Source of the DNA: Mesobacillus subterraneus
GTDB lineage: Bacteria; Bacillota; Bacilli; Bacillales; Cytobacillaceae
Direction of reading: 5' to 3'
NCBI RefSeq assembly: GCF_020524355.2
Contig: NZ_CP129019.1
Coordinates: forward strand, 248,001 to 312,000
Length of the DNA: 64,000 nt
Of the stretch, positions 1 to 9,131 are shown piece by piece. Position 1 is the first letter of the stretch, and every line of letters begins with the position of its first letter. The position numbers were made by a program, and so were the translations under genes. Under the pieces are notes generated by a model. The model was not told where the DNA came from. It saw nothing but the letters and a program-made list of their open reading frames with translations, and made no database searches.

Positions 1-4
1 AAAA

Positions 5-150
5 AGTGTCCGTCATCAAGTCTATGACGGACAGAAATAGCGGCAAAAGGGAAGAAAGTGTCCGTCATCAAGTTTATGACGGACAGAAATAGCGACAAAA
101 GCGAAGAAAGTGTCCGTCATCCAGATTGGATCGGACAGAGATTGTGAGAA
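5..150. repeat. Three-unit hairpin array, 52-bp period
   Basis: Three units begin at 6, 58 and 110, an exact 52-bp period. Units 1 and 2 each contain a perfect 10-bp inverted repeat (TGTCCGTCAT / ATGACGGACA) around a 7-nt loop. Unit 3 keeps the outer TGTCCG/CGGACA arms with an altered interior. The 25 bp between hairpins is also conserved, so this is not a CRISPR array. Related arrays lie near 27.8 kb and 41.3 kb. Function is unknown. Confidence 0.85.
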
Positions 151-282
151 AAGAAACTAAATTACCCCTATCATACATGAAATGTCCCTATTTAATCCTC
201 AACAATTCAGACAAGTATTGTTTCATTCTTGAAAATGTGATAAATTTAAAGTACTGTTAGCAGTTTTATCGGGAGGTACGTC

Positions 283-516
283 ATGCATACTTTATTAACT
301 GTTCTTTTAGTGATTGTCAGCCTTGGGCTTATTGGAGTTGTTCTTCTTCAATCAGGCAAGAGTGCTGGTCTGTCCGGTGCGATTTCCGGCGGCGCTGAGC
401 AACTGTTCGGTAAGCAAAAGGCAAGAGGCCTTGACCTTGTCTTGCACCGTGTAACGATCGTGTTGTCTGTTTTATTCTTTGTTTTGACTATTGCCGTTAC
501 TTATTTCGAACTATAA
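283..516 (+). CDS. secG: Preprotein translocase subunit SecG
   Basis: This 77-residue protein is the small accessory subunit of the SecYEG channel, which exports unfolded proteins across the cytoplasmic membrane. It has the SecG layout of two hydrophobic helices (about residues 3-22 and 53-74) joined by a glycine-rich loop containing [13 protein letters not shown]. The ATG follows a GGGAGG ribosome-binding site. A hairpin terminator follows at about 519-558. The gene opens the secG-est-rnr-smpB-ssrA order known from Bacillus. Length and sequence fit the family closely. Confidence 0.96.
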   Translation: MHTLLTVLLVIVSLGLIGVVLLQSGKSAGLSGAISGGAEQLFGKQKARGLDLVLHRVTIVLSVLFFVLTIAVTYFEL

Positions 517-518
517 TA

Positions 519-558
519 CACAATGACCCGGCTTCAATAGAGGCTGGGTTTTATTGTG
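519..558 (+). terminator. Terminator after secG
   Basis: ACCCGGCTT pairs with AGGCTGGGT (two G-U pairs), followed by TTTTATT. The flanking CACAAT and ATTGTG could extend the stem. Confidence 0.75.
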
Positions 559-686
559 TTTACACAAGCAAAATCCTCACATATTTCTGGTGGATCTGGG
601 TATTTACATATATAAAGGCTTTTAATTGAATGTTACAAGCATGTTTGTTAAAACTAAGTAAGATATCTGATAGAGGGAGTAGGAAA

Positions 687-1433
687 ATGAGAAAGTTAGT
701 GCCAAGACCTTTTACATTTAAAGCTGGAAAAAGAGCGGTATTGCTGCTGCATGGATTTACCGGCAATTCTGCGGATGTCAGGATGATGGGCCGATTTTTA
801 GAAGGAAAAGGATATACATGCCATGCGCCTGTTTTTAAAGGACATGGTGTACCTCCTGAAGAACTGATACATACTGGTCCTGAGGATTGGTGGCAGGATG
901 CGCTTGATGGCTATGATTTCCTTAAGAGCGAAGGCTACGAGGAAATAGCGGTAGCTGGTTTGTCGCTGGGAGGTATCCTGTCCTTGAAGCTTGGATACAC
1001 CAAGCCGCTAAAAGGAATCGTGCCAATGTGCGCACCGATGCACCTTAAGACCGAAGAGTTAATGTACCGCGGTGTGCTCGAGTATGCGCGCGAATATAAG
1101 AGGATGGAAGGCAAGCCTGAAGAGCAAATCGAGGCGGAGGTAAAGGACCTCGAACAAAAATCGATGGCTACGCTGAAAGACCTCCAGGAACTCATCAAGG
1201 AAGTCCGCGGAAGCATCGACCTGATTTATACCCCGACGTTTGTTGTCCAGGCGCGACATGATATCATCATCGATCCTGACAGTGCGAATATCATCCATGA
1301 CAATATCGAGTCTGAACATAAAAAGTTGAAGTGGTATGAGGAATCAGGGCATGTCATCACACTCGATAAAGAACGTGATCAGCTGCATGAAGATGTTTAC
1401 GAGTTTCTTGAGTCATTAAATTGGAAAGAATAA
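687..1433 (+). CDS. est: Carboxylesterase of the Est30 family
   Basis: This 248-residue alpha/beta hydrolase cleaves short-chain carboxylic esters and is cytoplasmic. The nucleophile elbow GLSLGG places Ser93. Asp192 (in ARHD) and His222 (in SGHV) complete the triad, one residue offset from the Geobacillus Est30 triad. HGFTG near the N-terminus forms the oxyanion region. The reading frame is open 57 nt further upstream, but ATG 687 has the GAGGGAG ribosome-binding site and gives the usual family length. It sits between secG and rnr, as in other Bacillus genomes. The in vivo substrate is not known. Confidence 0.95.
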   Translation: MRKLVPRPFTFKAGKRAVLLLHGFTGNSADVRMMGRFLEGKGYTCHAPVFKGHGVPPEELIHTGPEDWWQDALDGYDFLKSEGYEEIAVAGLSLGGILSLKLGYTKPLKGIVPMCAPMHLKTEELMYRGVLEYAREYKRMEGKPEEQIEAEVKDLEQKSMATLKDLQELIKEVRGSIDLIYTPTFVVQARHDIIIDPDSANIIHDNIESEHKKLKWYEESGHVITLDKERDQLHEDVYEFLESLNWKE

Positions 1434-1516
1434 AAATATATGAAAATTTATTGTGTTGTTTTTGCACCAAGAGCGGCAAGATCACGGAAATAGCCCAATA
1501 AAGGAGGGATTTATTA

Positions 1517-3901
1517 ATGGATGAGAATATTAAAGGCCATATAGACAGGCTATTGCATTATATGAAGGATGAAGCTTACAAGCCTCTTACAGTTCAAGAA
1601 CTGGAAAGCGCCTTTGGGATCGAGGATTCCTCGACATTCAAGGATTTTGTTAAGGCGTTAGTGGTTATGGAGGAAAAGGGGCTAGTCGTCAGGACTCGAA
1701 GTGACAGGTACGGACTTCCTGAAAAAATGAATCTCGTACGCGGACGCTACAGTGCTCATGCCAAAGGCTTTGCATTTATTATCACGGAAGAACAGGACAT
1801 GGACGACATCTTCATCCCGCCGAATGAAACGAGCAATGCAATGAACGGTGACACAGTCCTTGTACGAGTCTCTTCGGACAGTTCAGGTCAGCGCCGCGAA
1901 GGAACAATCGTGCGCATTCTCGAACGTGGCGTTTCACAAATCGTCGGTACATACACCGAAAGCAAGCATTTCGGTTTTGTCATTCCAGATGATAAAAAGT
2001 TCACAAGTGACATATTCATTCCGAAAGAGGCTGGGATGGGTGCTGTCGAAGGGCATAAGGTCGTCGTAAAACTGACGAGCTATCCTGAGGGTCGGAAAAG
2101 TGCTGAGGGAGAGGTTACCGCGATCCTTGGTCATAAAAATGATCCTGGCGTCGATATCCTGTCCGTCATTCACAAGCACGGACTGCCGATGGAGTTCCCT
2201 GATGAGGTTCTCAAGCAGGCGAATGAAGCTCCGGACCAGATCAATGAGAGTGAGATCGCAAACCGCCGCGACCTGCGTGATGAAGTCATCGTCACGATTG
2301 ATGGCGCCGATGCCAAGGACCTTGATGATGCTGTCCAGGTTACAAGGCTTGAAAACGGCAACTATAAACTTGGTGTCCATATCGCCGATGTTACGTACTA
2401 TGTAACCGAGGATTCACCGATTGACCGCGAAGCAGAAGAACGTGCAACAAGTGTGTACCTCGTTGACCGAGTGATCCCGATGATTCCGCACAGATTATCA
2501 AACGGTATTTGCTCATTGAATCCGAAAGTCGACCGGCTGACGCTATCGTGTAATATGGAGATTTCTCCTGAAGGCCAGGTCGTAGATCATGAAATCTATC
2601 AAAGTGTCATCAAGACGACTGAGCGAATGACGTACTTCGATGTGAACAGGATTCTTGTTGATCAAGACGAAGAAACGCGCTCACGTTATGATTCTCTTGT
2701 TCCGATGTTCGAGATGATGGAAGAGCTTGCCGCTATCCTTCGTAGAAAAAGGATGGAAAGAGGCGCCATCGATTTTGATTTCAAAGAATCAAAGGTACTG
2801 GTTGATGAAGAAGACCACCCAACGGAGGTCGTTTTGCGCGAACGTTCTGTCGCTGAAAAGCTGATCGAAGAATTCATGCTCGCAGCGAACGAAACGGTAG
2901 CTGAGCATTTCCACTGGCTTGACGTGCCATTCATCTACCGTATTCACGAAGATCCAAAAGAGGATAAGCTGAGAAAATTCTTTGATTTCATTACAAACTT
3001 CGGATACCTTGTCAGAGGTTCCGCAAATGGAGTACACCCAAGAGCTTTGCAGGAAATCATTGAAGAAGTACAAGGCAAGCCGGAGGAAATGGTCGTTTCA
3101 ACGGTCATGCTCCGTTCGATGCAGCAGGCGAAATACTATCCAGAAAGCCTTGGACACTTCGGGCTTTCAACAGAGTTCTACACGCACTTTACATCACCAA
3201 TCCGCCGTTACCCGGACTTGATTGTCCACCGCTTGATCAGGACCTACTTGATCGAGGGCAAGCTTGACCAGGCAACGAAGGAAAAATGGAATGCAATGCT
3301 GCCGGATATCGCCGAGCACTCATCCAACATGGAGCGCCGTGCGGTTGAAGCGGAACGTGAAACGGATGAGCTGAAGAAAGCGGAATACATGGAAGATAAG
3401 GTCGGTACGGAATACGATGGCATCATCAGTTCGGTCACGAACTTTGGGATGTTCGTCGAGCTTCCTAATACTATCGAAGGCCTGGTACATGTAAGCTACA
3501 TGACTGATGATTATTACCGCTATGATGAACGCCATCTGGCAATGATCGGCGAGCGAACAGGCAATGTGTTCCGAATCGGTGATGAAATTACTGTCCGAGT
3601 CATCAAGGTGAACAAAGATGAGCGCTCCATTGATTTTGAAATCGTCGGCATGAAGGGCACGCCAAGACGTGAGCGTCCGTCCCAGCCAAAGATCTTCAAG
3701 ACCGGCAGCAGCGACAAAAAGCCGCGCCGCGGAAAAGAAGAAGAAGGCAAGCGAGGCGGCAGAGGTTCTGGCGGTGGAAGAGGATCAGGAGGAGGCAGAA
3801 ATGGCTCCGGTTCAGGCTCCGGTCCAAAACCAAAGAACAAGAAGAAAAAGTTCTTTGAGAACGCTCCGTCCGCAAAGCGAAAATCAAAAAAGAGAAAATA
3901 G
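1517..3901 (+). CDS. rnr: Ribonuclease R
   Basis: This 794-residue 3'-to-5' exoribonuclease degrades structured RNA and works with SmpB-tmRNA on non-stop messages. The domain order is a winged-helix-like N-terminus (about 1-65), two cold-shock domains (about 70-225), the RNB catalytic domain with the metal-binding Asp cluster in [10 protein letters not shown] starting at residue 262, an S1 domain from about 633, and a basic Gly/Ser/Arg/Lys-rich tail from about 720. The tail is low-complexity and lysine-rich at its end. An AAAGGAGGG site precedes the ATG. It lies immediately upstream of smpB and ssrA, the conserved rescue cluster. Confidence 0.97.
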   Translation: MDENIKGHIDRLLHYMKDEAYKPLTVQELESAFGIEDSSTFKDFVKALVVMEEKGLVVRTRSDRYGLPEKMNLVRGRYSAHAKGFAFIITEEQDMDDIFIPPNETSNAMNGDTVLVRVSSDSSGQRREGTIVRILERGVSQIVGTYTESKHFGFVIPDDKKFTSDIFIPKEAGMGAVEGHKVVVKLTSYPEGRKSAEGEVTAILGHKNDPGVDILSVIHKHGLPMEFPDEVLKQANEAPDQINESEIANRRDLRDEVIVTIDGADAKDLDDAVQVTRLENGNYKLGVHIADVTYYVTEDSPIDREAEERATSVYLVDRVIPMIPHRLSNGICSLNPKVDRLTLSCNMEISPEGQVVDHEIYQSVIKTTERMTYFDVNRILVDQDEETRSRYDSLVPMFEMMEELAAILRRKRMERGAIDFDFKESKVLVDEEDHPTEVVLRERSVAEKLIEEFMLAANETVAEHFHWLDVPFIYRIHEDPKEDKLRKFFDFITNFGYLVRGSANGVHPRALQEIIEEVQGKPEEMVVSTVMLRSMQQAKYYPESLGHFGLSTEFYTHFTSPIRRYPDLIVHRLIRTYLIEGKLDQATKEKWNAMLPDIAEHSSNMERRAVEAERETDELKKAEYMEDKVGTEYDGIISSVTNFGMFVELPNTIEGLVHVSYMTDDYYRYDERHLAMIGERTGNVFRIGDEITVRVIKVNKDERSIDFEIVGMKGTPRRERPSQPKIFKTGSSDKKPRRGKEEEGKRGGRGSGGGRGSGGGRNGSGSGSGPKPKNKKKKFFENAPSAKRKSKKRK

Positions 3902-3909
3902 GCAACTCT

Positions 3910-3942
3910 TTGAGAGCTCCTGATTAGGGGCTCTCTGTTGTC
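3910..3942 (+). terminator. Hairpin after rnr
   Basis: GAGAGCTCCT pairs with AGGGGCTCTC around GATT, directly after the rnr stop. The following T-run is weak, so it may attenuate rather than fully terminate. Confidence 0.5.
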
Positions 3943-4025
3943 CAAACGGTACAGTCATTTTGCTTATCATTGTGGCAGAAGGTCATTTTTGCTAAAATGA
4001 TAAACAATAGAAGGGGGAAGTTTTT

Positions 4026-4493
4026 ATGCCAAAAGGAGAGGGAAAGGTCGTCGCGCAAAATAAAAAAGCGAACCACGACTATTTCATCGAAGAAACTTAT
4101 GAAGCCGGAGTCGTCCTTCAAGGAACAGAGATTAAATCGATCCGCAACGGTCGCGTCCAGTTGAAGGATTCATATGCGAAAGTGCATAACGGAGAACTAT
4201 TTCTATATAACCTGCACATCAGCCCATATGAACAGGGTAACCGGTATAACCATGATCCGCTGCGTACAAGGAAGCTTTTGCTTCACAAACGCCAGATCGC
4301 TCAGCTGATTGGTGAAACGAAGGAAGCAGGATATGCGCTTGTGCCGTTGAAGATTTATCTGAAGAACGGTTATGCGAAGGTTTTAATCGGCCTGGGTAAG
4401 GGTAAAAAGAACTATGACAAGCGCGAGACGCTGAAGAAGAAGGAAGCAGGCCGCGATATCGAGCGTGCATTCCGCGAACGCCAGAAAATATAA
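4026..4493 (+). CDS. smpB: SsrA-binding protein SmpB
   Basis: This 155-residue protein binds the tRNA-like domain of tmRNA and is required for trans-translation. It has the beta-barrel core with the conserved [15 protein letters not shown] segment near residue 26 and the basic C-terminal tail ([16 protein letters not shown]) that enters the empty mRNA channel. The start follows GAAGGGGGAAG. It is followed at 150 nt by the tmRNA gene, its direct partner. Confidence 0.97.
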   Translation: MPKGEGKVVAQNKKANHDYFIEETYEAGVVLQGTEIKSIRNGRVQLKDSYAKVHNGELFLYNLHISPYEQGNRYNHDPLRTRKLLLHKRQIAQLIGETKEAGYALVPLKIYLKNGYAKVLIGLGKGKKNYDKRETLKKKEAGRDIERAFRERQKI

Positions 4494-4521
4494 GCTTGTC
4501 AGCTGAGGAAGAGTGTACCAG

Positions 4522-4549
4522 TTGAAAAAAGTACTCAGTGTGTTATAAT
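4522..4549 (+). promoter_or_regulatory. Sigma-A-type promoter for ssrA
   Basis: TTGAAA at 4522-4527 and a perfect TATAAT at 4544-4549 are separated by 16 nt. It lies between the smpB stop and the tmRNA 5' end at 4643. This leaves about 85 nt of leader containing two small hairpins (CTCGG/CCGAG and TGTATC/GATACA), presumably removed during 5' processing. Confidence 0.75.
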
Positions 4550-4730
4550 AATAACTGTCACCACGAGTGACAACATAACTTAATGCTCGGCTTAACCGAG
4601 TTCTCCTAACGTCTGTATCATGGATACAGCAACCTTTTATATGGGGACGTTACGGATTCGACAGGGGTAGTTTGAGCTTAGGTGGCGAGTCGAGGGGATC
4701 GGCCTCGTTAAAACGTCAACGCCTATAACT

Positions 4731-4766
4731 GGCAAAGAAAACAACAACTTCGCTTTCGCAGCTTAA
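4731..4766 (+). other. tmRNA proteolysis tag reading frame
   Basis: The resume codon region encodes GKENNNFAFAA and stops with TAA. Preceded by the tRNA-borne Ala, the tag would be AGKENNNFAFAA. From memory, related Bacillaceae usually end the tag in LAA; here the position before AA is Phe. Confidence 0.85.
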
Positions 4767-4984
4767 TACTGCATAGCGGTTCGCCCCTCCATCGCCCATG
4801 TGGTAGGGTAGCGGACTCACTCTAAGTGGGCTACGCCGGATTCCACCGCCTGAGGATGAAGGAAGAGAACAACCAGGCTAGCTGGCCGGCCGCCTGTCGG
4901 TAGGCAAAAGGACCAGCGAAATGCCAATATGCCGACTACACTCGTAGAAGCTTAAGTGCCAATATCTTTGGACGTGGGTTCGAT

Positions 4985-5257
4985 TAGTTATTAGTCGCCT
5001 TGTGTGGCAACACGCAAGTGAAAATCCGGCTTTATCGGTGAAACCTAAGTCGCGAATAGCGATAGGGCAATGCCGAGTGGTATGTGGAGCAATCCAACAG
5101 CCATGTATCGACTTATAGGCTGCCAACTTGGCAGTACTAGGATGCGTGATCTATCCGGGAGTCCGGGTAAAATTACATCTCGCATAATACGCCGGAGGAC
5201 CTGTACAAACAGGTTCAAGATATAGTCAGTGCCATGTCGAAAGCATGGAATAGCACG
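4985..5257 (+). mobile_element. Group I intron in the tmRNA T-loop
   Basis: The 273-nt insert lies between T-loop nucleotides 6 and 7. The upstream exon ends in U4984 and the insert ends in G5257, as group I splicing requires. The exon end CGAU (4981-4984) can pair with the internal guide GUCG (4994-4997), placing a U-G wobble at the 5' splice site (P1). The sequence AAGATATAGTC at 5217-5227 matches the conserved S element, and the upstream core has candidate P, Q and R segments. There is no open reading frame inside, so it is a minimal intron. Group I introns in the tmRNA T-loop of some Firmicutes are known; splicing here is inferred. Confidence 0.9.
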
Positions 5258-5267
5258 TCCCACCGTC

Positions 5268-5299
5268 TCCACCAATACATATGTTGGTGGATTTTTATT
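5268..5299 (+). terminator. ssrA terminator
   Basis: TCCACCAA pairs with TTGGTGGA across a short loop, followed by ATTTTTATTTTTG. The left arm overlaps the 3' acceptor end of tmRNA. Confidence 0.8.
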
Positions 5300-5310
5300 T
5301 TTGTGACCTT

Positions 5311-5350
5311 AAGCATAAGTTTGCCAAATGGCAGGCTTATGCTTTTTTTA
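5311..5350. terminator. Second hairpin terminator downstream of ssrA
   Basis: AAGCATAAG...GCC pairs with GGC...CTTATGCTT around AAAT, followed by seven Ts on the plus strand. The left flank is not A-rich enough to make a clear terminator for the minus-strand endonuclease remnant. Confidence 0.7.
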
Positions 5351-5384
5351 TTGTAAGAGAGAGTAACTTATGACCAAAGATTAA

Positions 5385-5803
5385 TTAGATCTTAAAGAAA
5401 AAGTCTTCAAATTCTATTTTAGCTTTTAACATTTCAGGTCTATACATGCCGTTGCTTGGAGTAACTAACTCATATCTCTCAAGAATCCACAATGCTCTGC
5501 GTTTTTTTCTTTCAATTCTTAAAAAAGGATGAATACATTGAAGAGTCGCCAGGACTTCAACTTAATTCTTTATGTTCAATGTGTAAGAGTCTCTATGTAC
5601 TCCTGGTTTATAATTCCTTTTACTAGTAATGATCCCTCCAGTCAAAGACTGAATATAGATTAAAAGTTCTTTATCCGTAGAAGCAATTGTAAGTATTGGG
5701 CGACGATGTTCTTTTTCATGCATTCTTGTTAACGTTATACTTCCTTCCCCATCAATAACACCTGCAATATAACTTGCTTCCCATATGCTTCCCATATCTC
5801 CAT
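5385..5803 (-). pseudogene. Decayed LAGLIDADG homing endonuclease
   Basis: The reconstructed protein is about 135 residues with one LAGLIDADG motif (YIAGVIDGEGS) near the N-terminus and the family C-terminal pattern ALWILERYEL...MLKAK. Two lesions are visible. An 11-bp tandem duplication (GCTTCCCATAT at 5776-5786 and 5787-5797, plus strand) shifts the frame just after the start. Removing it joins ATG 5803, with its GAGGAGGTG ribosome-binding site, to the motif as MEIWEASYIAG. The second lesion is an in-frame TAA at 5562-5564, after which the frame stays open for 58 codons with family-like sequence. It lies 110 bp outside the intron-bearing ssrA on the opposite strand, so it may be the relic of a free-standing endonuclease. 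Confidence 0.88.
5776..5797. repeat. 11-bp tandem duplication in the endonuclease remnant
   Basis: GCTTCCCATAT occurs twice back to back. Deleting one copy restores a continuous reading frame from a start codon with a strong ribosome-binding site, so the duplication is the likely inactivating event. Confidence 0.85.
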
Positions 5804-5939
5804 TTTCCACCTCCTCGAAAAAAGAACAAGTGTTCTTAGTCAATTATATACTTTAATAAATTCGATGAAAACGATAATGCAATTTTTTAGGAAGAATAAA
5901 GAAAAGCCCAGAGAACATCTCTGAACTTACCATGGATTT

Positions 5940-6674
5940 TCAATTCCTCTCCTGCTCTCTTTTAACTCGATCGGAAAACCAGAACGGTACATACAAAATA
6001 AAGAAAGTCACTAGCGCAATGGCTTCTAAGGAAATAATATACCACGGCCATGGTCCGAGATAGTCGATCAGTGAGGGATTGACGGGCTTTTCGGAGATGT
6101 ACATATAGTTTCCTTCTATCAAAAAGTTGACGATGAAGACGATGAGTGTATAGGCGTTCAGCCAGAGAAATGCTTTCCAGATGGACTTTCCGGTCGGCCT
6201 GTATCCTGCGACAAACACCATGAACAGGTTGGCGATTACCGTTCCGCCATGTGAAATGAAGAAATGGATATAGCGGTAGTGTGGAAAGGTATACAGGCTG
6301 ATGTCCGGCGTAATCATCGCCTGGAGGGCACTGCCGACGCCGACAAAATAGGTGAATTCAAACAATGCATACCGTTGAGTCAAAAGCAATATGGCTGAGA
6401 GAATGAGAGAGATACTGCTCAAATGCAGAGGTAGTGAATACTGATAGCCCCAATGGCTGCTCCACCAGAGCCAGGCCTGCAGGCTTAGTTCCGAGACAAT
6501 GAGCACAAGAAACAAGCTGATCCGTACAAAAGAATAGATACGTGCATTTCTTAATGGTTTACGAAAAAAGAAGAGGACAATCATGACTAACAGGAATGCA
6601 GCCAGCGTATAAAGGTGGACACTGGAAAAAAGCTGAAAAACATCTTCTGTGCCAGGTTTAAAAAAATCCCTCAT
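5940..6674 (-). CDS. TIGR02206-family membrane protein (YwaF-like)
   Basis: This 244-residue integral membrane protein has about seven predicted hydrophobic segments and few charged residues outside the ends. It resembles the conserved YwaF/TIGR02206 family, seen in segments such as the histidine-bearing LPLHLSSISLILSA and FFISHGG. No enzymatic function is established for the family. The ATG follows AAAGGAGG at good spacing. It stands alone between the endonuclease remnant and a chemoreceptor gene. Confidence 0.8.
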   Translation of the reverse strand: MRDFFKPGTEDVFQLFSSVHLYTLAAFLLVMIVLFFFRKPLRNARIYSFVRISLFLVLIVSELSLQAWLWWSSHWGYQYSLPLHLSSISLILSAILLLTQRYALFEFTYFVGVGSALQAMITPDISLYTFPHYRYIHFFISHGGTVIANLFMVFVAGYRPTGKSIWKAFLWLNAYTLIVFIVNFLIEGNYMYISEKPVNPSLIDYLGPWPWYIISLEAIALVTFFILYVPFWFSDRVKREQERN

Positions 6675-6808
6675 AACCAGCCTCCTTTTAAAAAGAAAAC
6701 ATTTCTTGATTTATATATCCTTACTTTACCATACTCAGAGTATTCTCACATATCGGAAACTCATTTGACTGTAAGAATCAGCCACGAAATCTTGGACATA
6801 CAAAAAAG

Positions 6809-6840
6809 AGGACGCCCATAAGCAGTATGGGTGTCCTAAT
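6809..6840 (-). terminator. Second terminator downstream of the chemoreceptor gene
   Basis: Read on the minus strand, AGGACACCCATA pairs with TATGGGCGTCCT, followed by CTTTTTTG. It sits between the chemoreceptor gene and the membrane protein gene and would protect the latter from readthrough. Confidence 0.65.
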
Positions 6841-6880
6841 ATCATGGAATGGCGGAAAAGAGGACACCAATAAACCTAAC

Positions 6881-6912
6881 AAAAAGGAATAGTTCTGTAT
6901 TCCTTTTTGTCA
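6881..6912 (-). terminator. Terminator of the chemoreceptor gene
   Basis: AAAAAGGAATA and TATTCCTTTTT form an 11-bp stem just downstream of the stop codon, with T-rich flanks on both strands. Confidence 0.75.
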
Positions 6913-6922
6913 GCAGTCCTGT

Positions 6923-8392
6923 CTACTCATTCTCATTCTTATTGGCGAGTCTTTGTAAAGTGTCAATCATTTGTTCAAGGTTCTTAAAGCTCGTGCTGAT
7001 TGCTTCGATTTGTTGGGTCTGGACACTGAGTGACGCGCTCATTTGTTCAATGGAGGCGCTTGATTCTTCGGTGATATTCGAGATGTTGCCGAGTTCATGA
7101 CCGATGTCTGTTGAGTTCTTTTCAAGCTTGCTCAGCATGGATTGAATATCTGTCGCCTTGCCAAGAACATCGTTCATATTGTCTGTGATGGAATGGAAAA
7201 ATTCTTTTGATGAATCTGCCGCTTTTTGGCTTTGGTCAATCGCCTGATTTCCTTTTTGAATCTGTAAGGAAACTTGATGTGTCTGGCTTTGGATGTCCTC
7301 TGTGATCAAGGAAATTTCCTTTGCTGAGGATCCGGCACTTCCTGCGAGCTTTCGAATCTCAGAAGCTACTACTGCAAAGCTTTTTCCATGTTCTCCAGCA
7401 CGGGCGGCTTCAATGGAGGCATTCAAGGCCAATAGATTTGTCTGTTGTGCAATTCCGTGAATGGCATTCAATATCTCATTGATTTTGCCTGTTTTCTCTT
7501 CAAGCAGCTGAATGGAGTTTACACTCTCTGCCTGAATTTCAGAGACGATCCCGAGGTCTTCCTGTAGCTTGTGCATCTTTTCATTCCCTTGAAGAGTGAC
7601 ATCCGATGTTGAAATCGATAATTCTTTTAACACCTTCGCATTTTCCGCTACACCGAGAATGAACTCATTGGTACCAAATACCTTCTCGTTAATATCCTGT
7701 ACTCCTGCCGCCTGCATTTCAACACCCTTGGCAATTTCCGAATACCCAAACGAAATCTCATTTGATATATCGGTGGTGTGTTCTACATTCTTGTATAAAT
7801 TTTTACCAAATCGCTCTATTGCCTCGATGGAAGTGGAGATTTCCAAAAGTAAGTCCGTCACGATGGCTTCATTTTTCTCCACATCTTCAAGCATCTTCCT
7901 CCCCATCAGGGTAATGAAATAGGAGACGATGCCAATCATGAGAATGATGATGTAGGTCACAATGATGTCTAGCAAACTCAGGCTCTGATAATAAGGATGG
8001 ATGAAGAGATAGATAGTATTGACCGCAATCGCATAAGCGGTTGCAAGCAAGATGACTTTAGCCTCAAGATAGATCAAGGAAAGGGCCATATATAAAAGCA
8101 GGGCACCCCAAATTTCTTTTGTAGGGATGAACCATAAGAAAACGAAGGCAATGAAAAAGGAAATTGCGGAAATATAGTACTTCCCTCTAAGTCCTGAATG
8201 GGTTTTCTTATAAATGAAGTATAGAACGCCAATTAAGATGGGTGTAATCAAGCTCAGGGCGAAAAAATCATTCCAGGTCACAAGTTTGAACAGGGCGAGA
8301 ATCAGGATGATTGGAATACAGGATACCAATAAACCGATTAAAGCATAGGTAAGGATTTTGGAACTCATTTTTTCGTATAGGGATATCTCCAT
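6923..8392 (-). CDS. Methyl-accepting chemotaxis protein without an extracellular sensor domain
   Basis: This 489-residue chemoreceptor has an N-terminal block of about six closely spaced membrane helices (residues 13-175) with only short loops. A cytoplasmic coiled-coil signalling domain follows (about 210-489). The signalling tip carries the conserved [19 protein letters not shown] motif that binds CheA and CheW. There is no periplasmic ligand domain and no clear HAMP domain, so the stimulus is probably sensed in the membrane or through the helices. The start follows AAAGGAG. A possible sigma-D promoter lies upstream. The gene is monocistronic. Confidence 0.9.
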   Translation of the reverse strand: MEISLYEKMSSKILTYALIGLLVSCIPIILILALFKLVTWNDFFALSLITPILIGVLYFIYKKTHSGLRGKYYISAISFFIAFVFLWFIPTKEIWGALLLYMALSLIYLEAKVILLATAYAIAVNTIYLFIHPYYQSLSLLDIIVTYIIILMIGIVSYFITLMGRKMLEDVEKNEAIVTDLLLEISTSIEAIERFGKNLYKNVEHTTDISNEISFGYSEIAKGVEMQAAGVQDINEKVFGTNEFILGVAENAKVLKELSISTSDVTLQGNEKMHKLQEDLGIVSEIQAESVNSIQLLEEKTGKINEILNAIHGIAQQTNLLALNASIEAARAGEHGKSFAVVASEIRKLAGSAGSSAKEISLITEDIQSQTHQVSLQIQKGNQAIDQSQKAADSSKEFFHSITDNMNDVLGKATDIQSMLSKLEKNSTDIGHELGNISNITEESSASIEQMSASLSVQTQQIEAISTSFKNLEQMIDTLQRLANKNENE

Positions 8393-8432
8393 GGATCGTA
8401 TACTCCTTTAGTTAATTAGTCTAATATAGTAT

Positions 8433-8457
8433 ATATCGACACTATTAAACTTGTTTA
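8433..8457 (-). promoter_or_regulatory. Possible sigma-D promoter of the chemoreceptor gene
   Basis: On the minus strand, TAAA is followed after 13 nt by GTCGATAT. The motility consensus is TAAA, 14-16 nt, GCCGATAT. One -10 mismatch and the slightly short spacer keep this tentative, but the position and gene class fit. Confidence 0.4.
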
Positions 8458-8567
8458 AATACCAAACCGCTGTTTTTAAAAAAAGTTATAGTTTCAAACT
8501 ATTAGTAAACAGAAGGATTTTTTTGCTATCATAAATGTAGGACAAAATTTAAAGGAGGAATTGTCAT

Positions 8568-9131
8568 ATGTATGAAGTAGCCATTATCGGAGCAGTCCCT
8601 GCAGGCGGAAGCGCAGCGATTTTCGCAGCGAAGGCTGGCAAGAAAACAATCGTGCTGGAAAACAATAAAAGTGTAACGAAGCGTGCCTGGATGGAGAACC
8701 ACTATGGTGCTCCTGAAATCTCTGGACCTGACTTAGTTGAAACAGGAATTAAACAAGCGAAGAAATTCGGTGCTGAGTTCGTTGAAACGACAGTCATTTC
8801 TGTCAGCAAAACAGGCAGCGGCGTTAAATTGGTAACTGAAAACGGCGAGTATGAAGCCAAGCATGTCATCATCGCGTCAGGCATGATGACGGATGTAGCC
8901 GAGGCATCAGGTCTTGAAACAAAAGACGGCACAGAGCCAAGAATCAAGACAATTTTCAACGTCGATGCTGCCGGTAAAACAAATGTTGAAGGCGTTTGGG
9001 CTGCAGGCACTTGCGCAGGCGTAAGCATGCACACAATCATCACAGCTGGCGATGGCGCGAAGGTTGCCATCAACGTCATCAGTGAGCTGAACGGGGAGCG
9101 TTATGTCGATCACGATGTTTTAAAAGCCTAA
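8568..9131 (+). CDS. Reduced thioredoxin-reductase-like FAD protein
   Basis: This 187-residue protein looks like the two FAD-binding halves of a thioredoxin-reductase-type flavoprotein with the NADPH domain absent. The N-terminus AIIGAVPAGGSAAIFAAKAG is the dinucleotide-binding fold, with Val where the second glycine of GxGxxG is expected. The C-terminal GVWAAGTCAGVSMHTIITAGDGAKVA matches the second FAD motif. No redox CxxC is present. Full family members are about 300 residues. The ATG follows AAAGGAGG. Whether it still binds FAD or has catalytic activity cannot be told from the sequence. Confidence 0.75.
   Translation: MYEVAIIGAVPAGGSAAIFAAKAGKKTIVLENNKSVTKRAWMENHYGAPEISGPDLVETGIKQAKKFGAEFVETTVISVSKTGSGVKLVTENGEYEAKHVIIASGMMTDVAEASGLETKDGTEPRIKTIFNVDAAGKTNVEGVWAAGTCAGVSMHTIITAGDGAKVAINVISELNGERYVDHDVLKA

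Larger units (their letters stand above)
4643..5274 (+). ncRNA. ssrA: tmRNA, interrupted by a group I intron
   Basis: The transfer-messenger RNA rescues stalled ribosomes and tags the nascent peptide. The 5' end is GGGGACGTTACGGATTCGAC and the encoded 3' end is CACCGTCTCCACCA. The tag frame at 4731-4766 reads GKENNNFAFAA followed by TAA. The T-arm is split: the first exon ends at 4984 (GTGGGTTCGAT) and the second starts at 5258 (TCCCACC). Joining them restores a 5-bp T-stem with a normal 7-nt TTCGATT loop. The mature RNA without the intron would be about 359 nt, a normal size. SmpB and RNase R are encoded directly upstream. Confidence 0.96.

Noticed and set aside
1..150. CRISPR array, because of regular palindromic repeats
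   Set aside because: The sequences between the hairpins are conserved rather than unique, and no cas genes are in the window.
3520..3945. Pro-rich gene opposite the end of rnr
   Set aside because: It is the shadow of the Gly/Ser/Arg tail of RNase R and has no ribosome-binding site.
4878..5275. Proteins encoded opposite the tmRNA and its intron
   Set aside because: They are readings of structured RNA sequence, without ribosome-binding sites.
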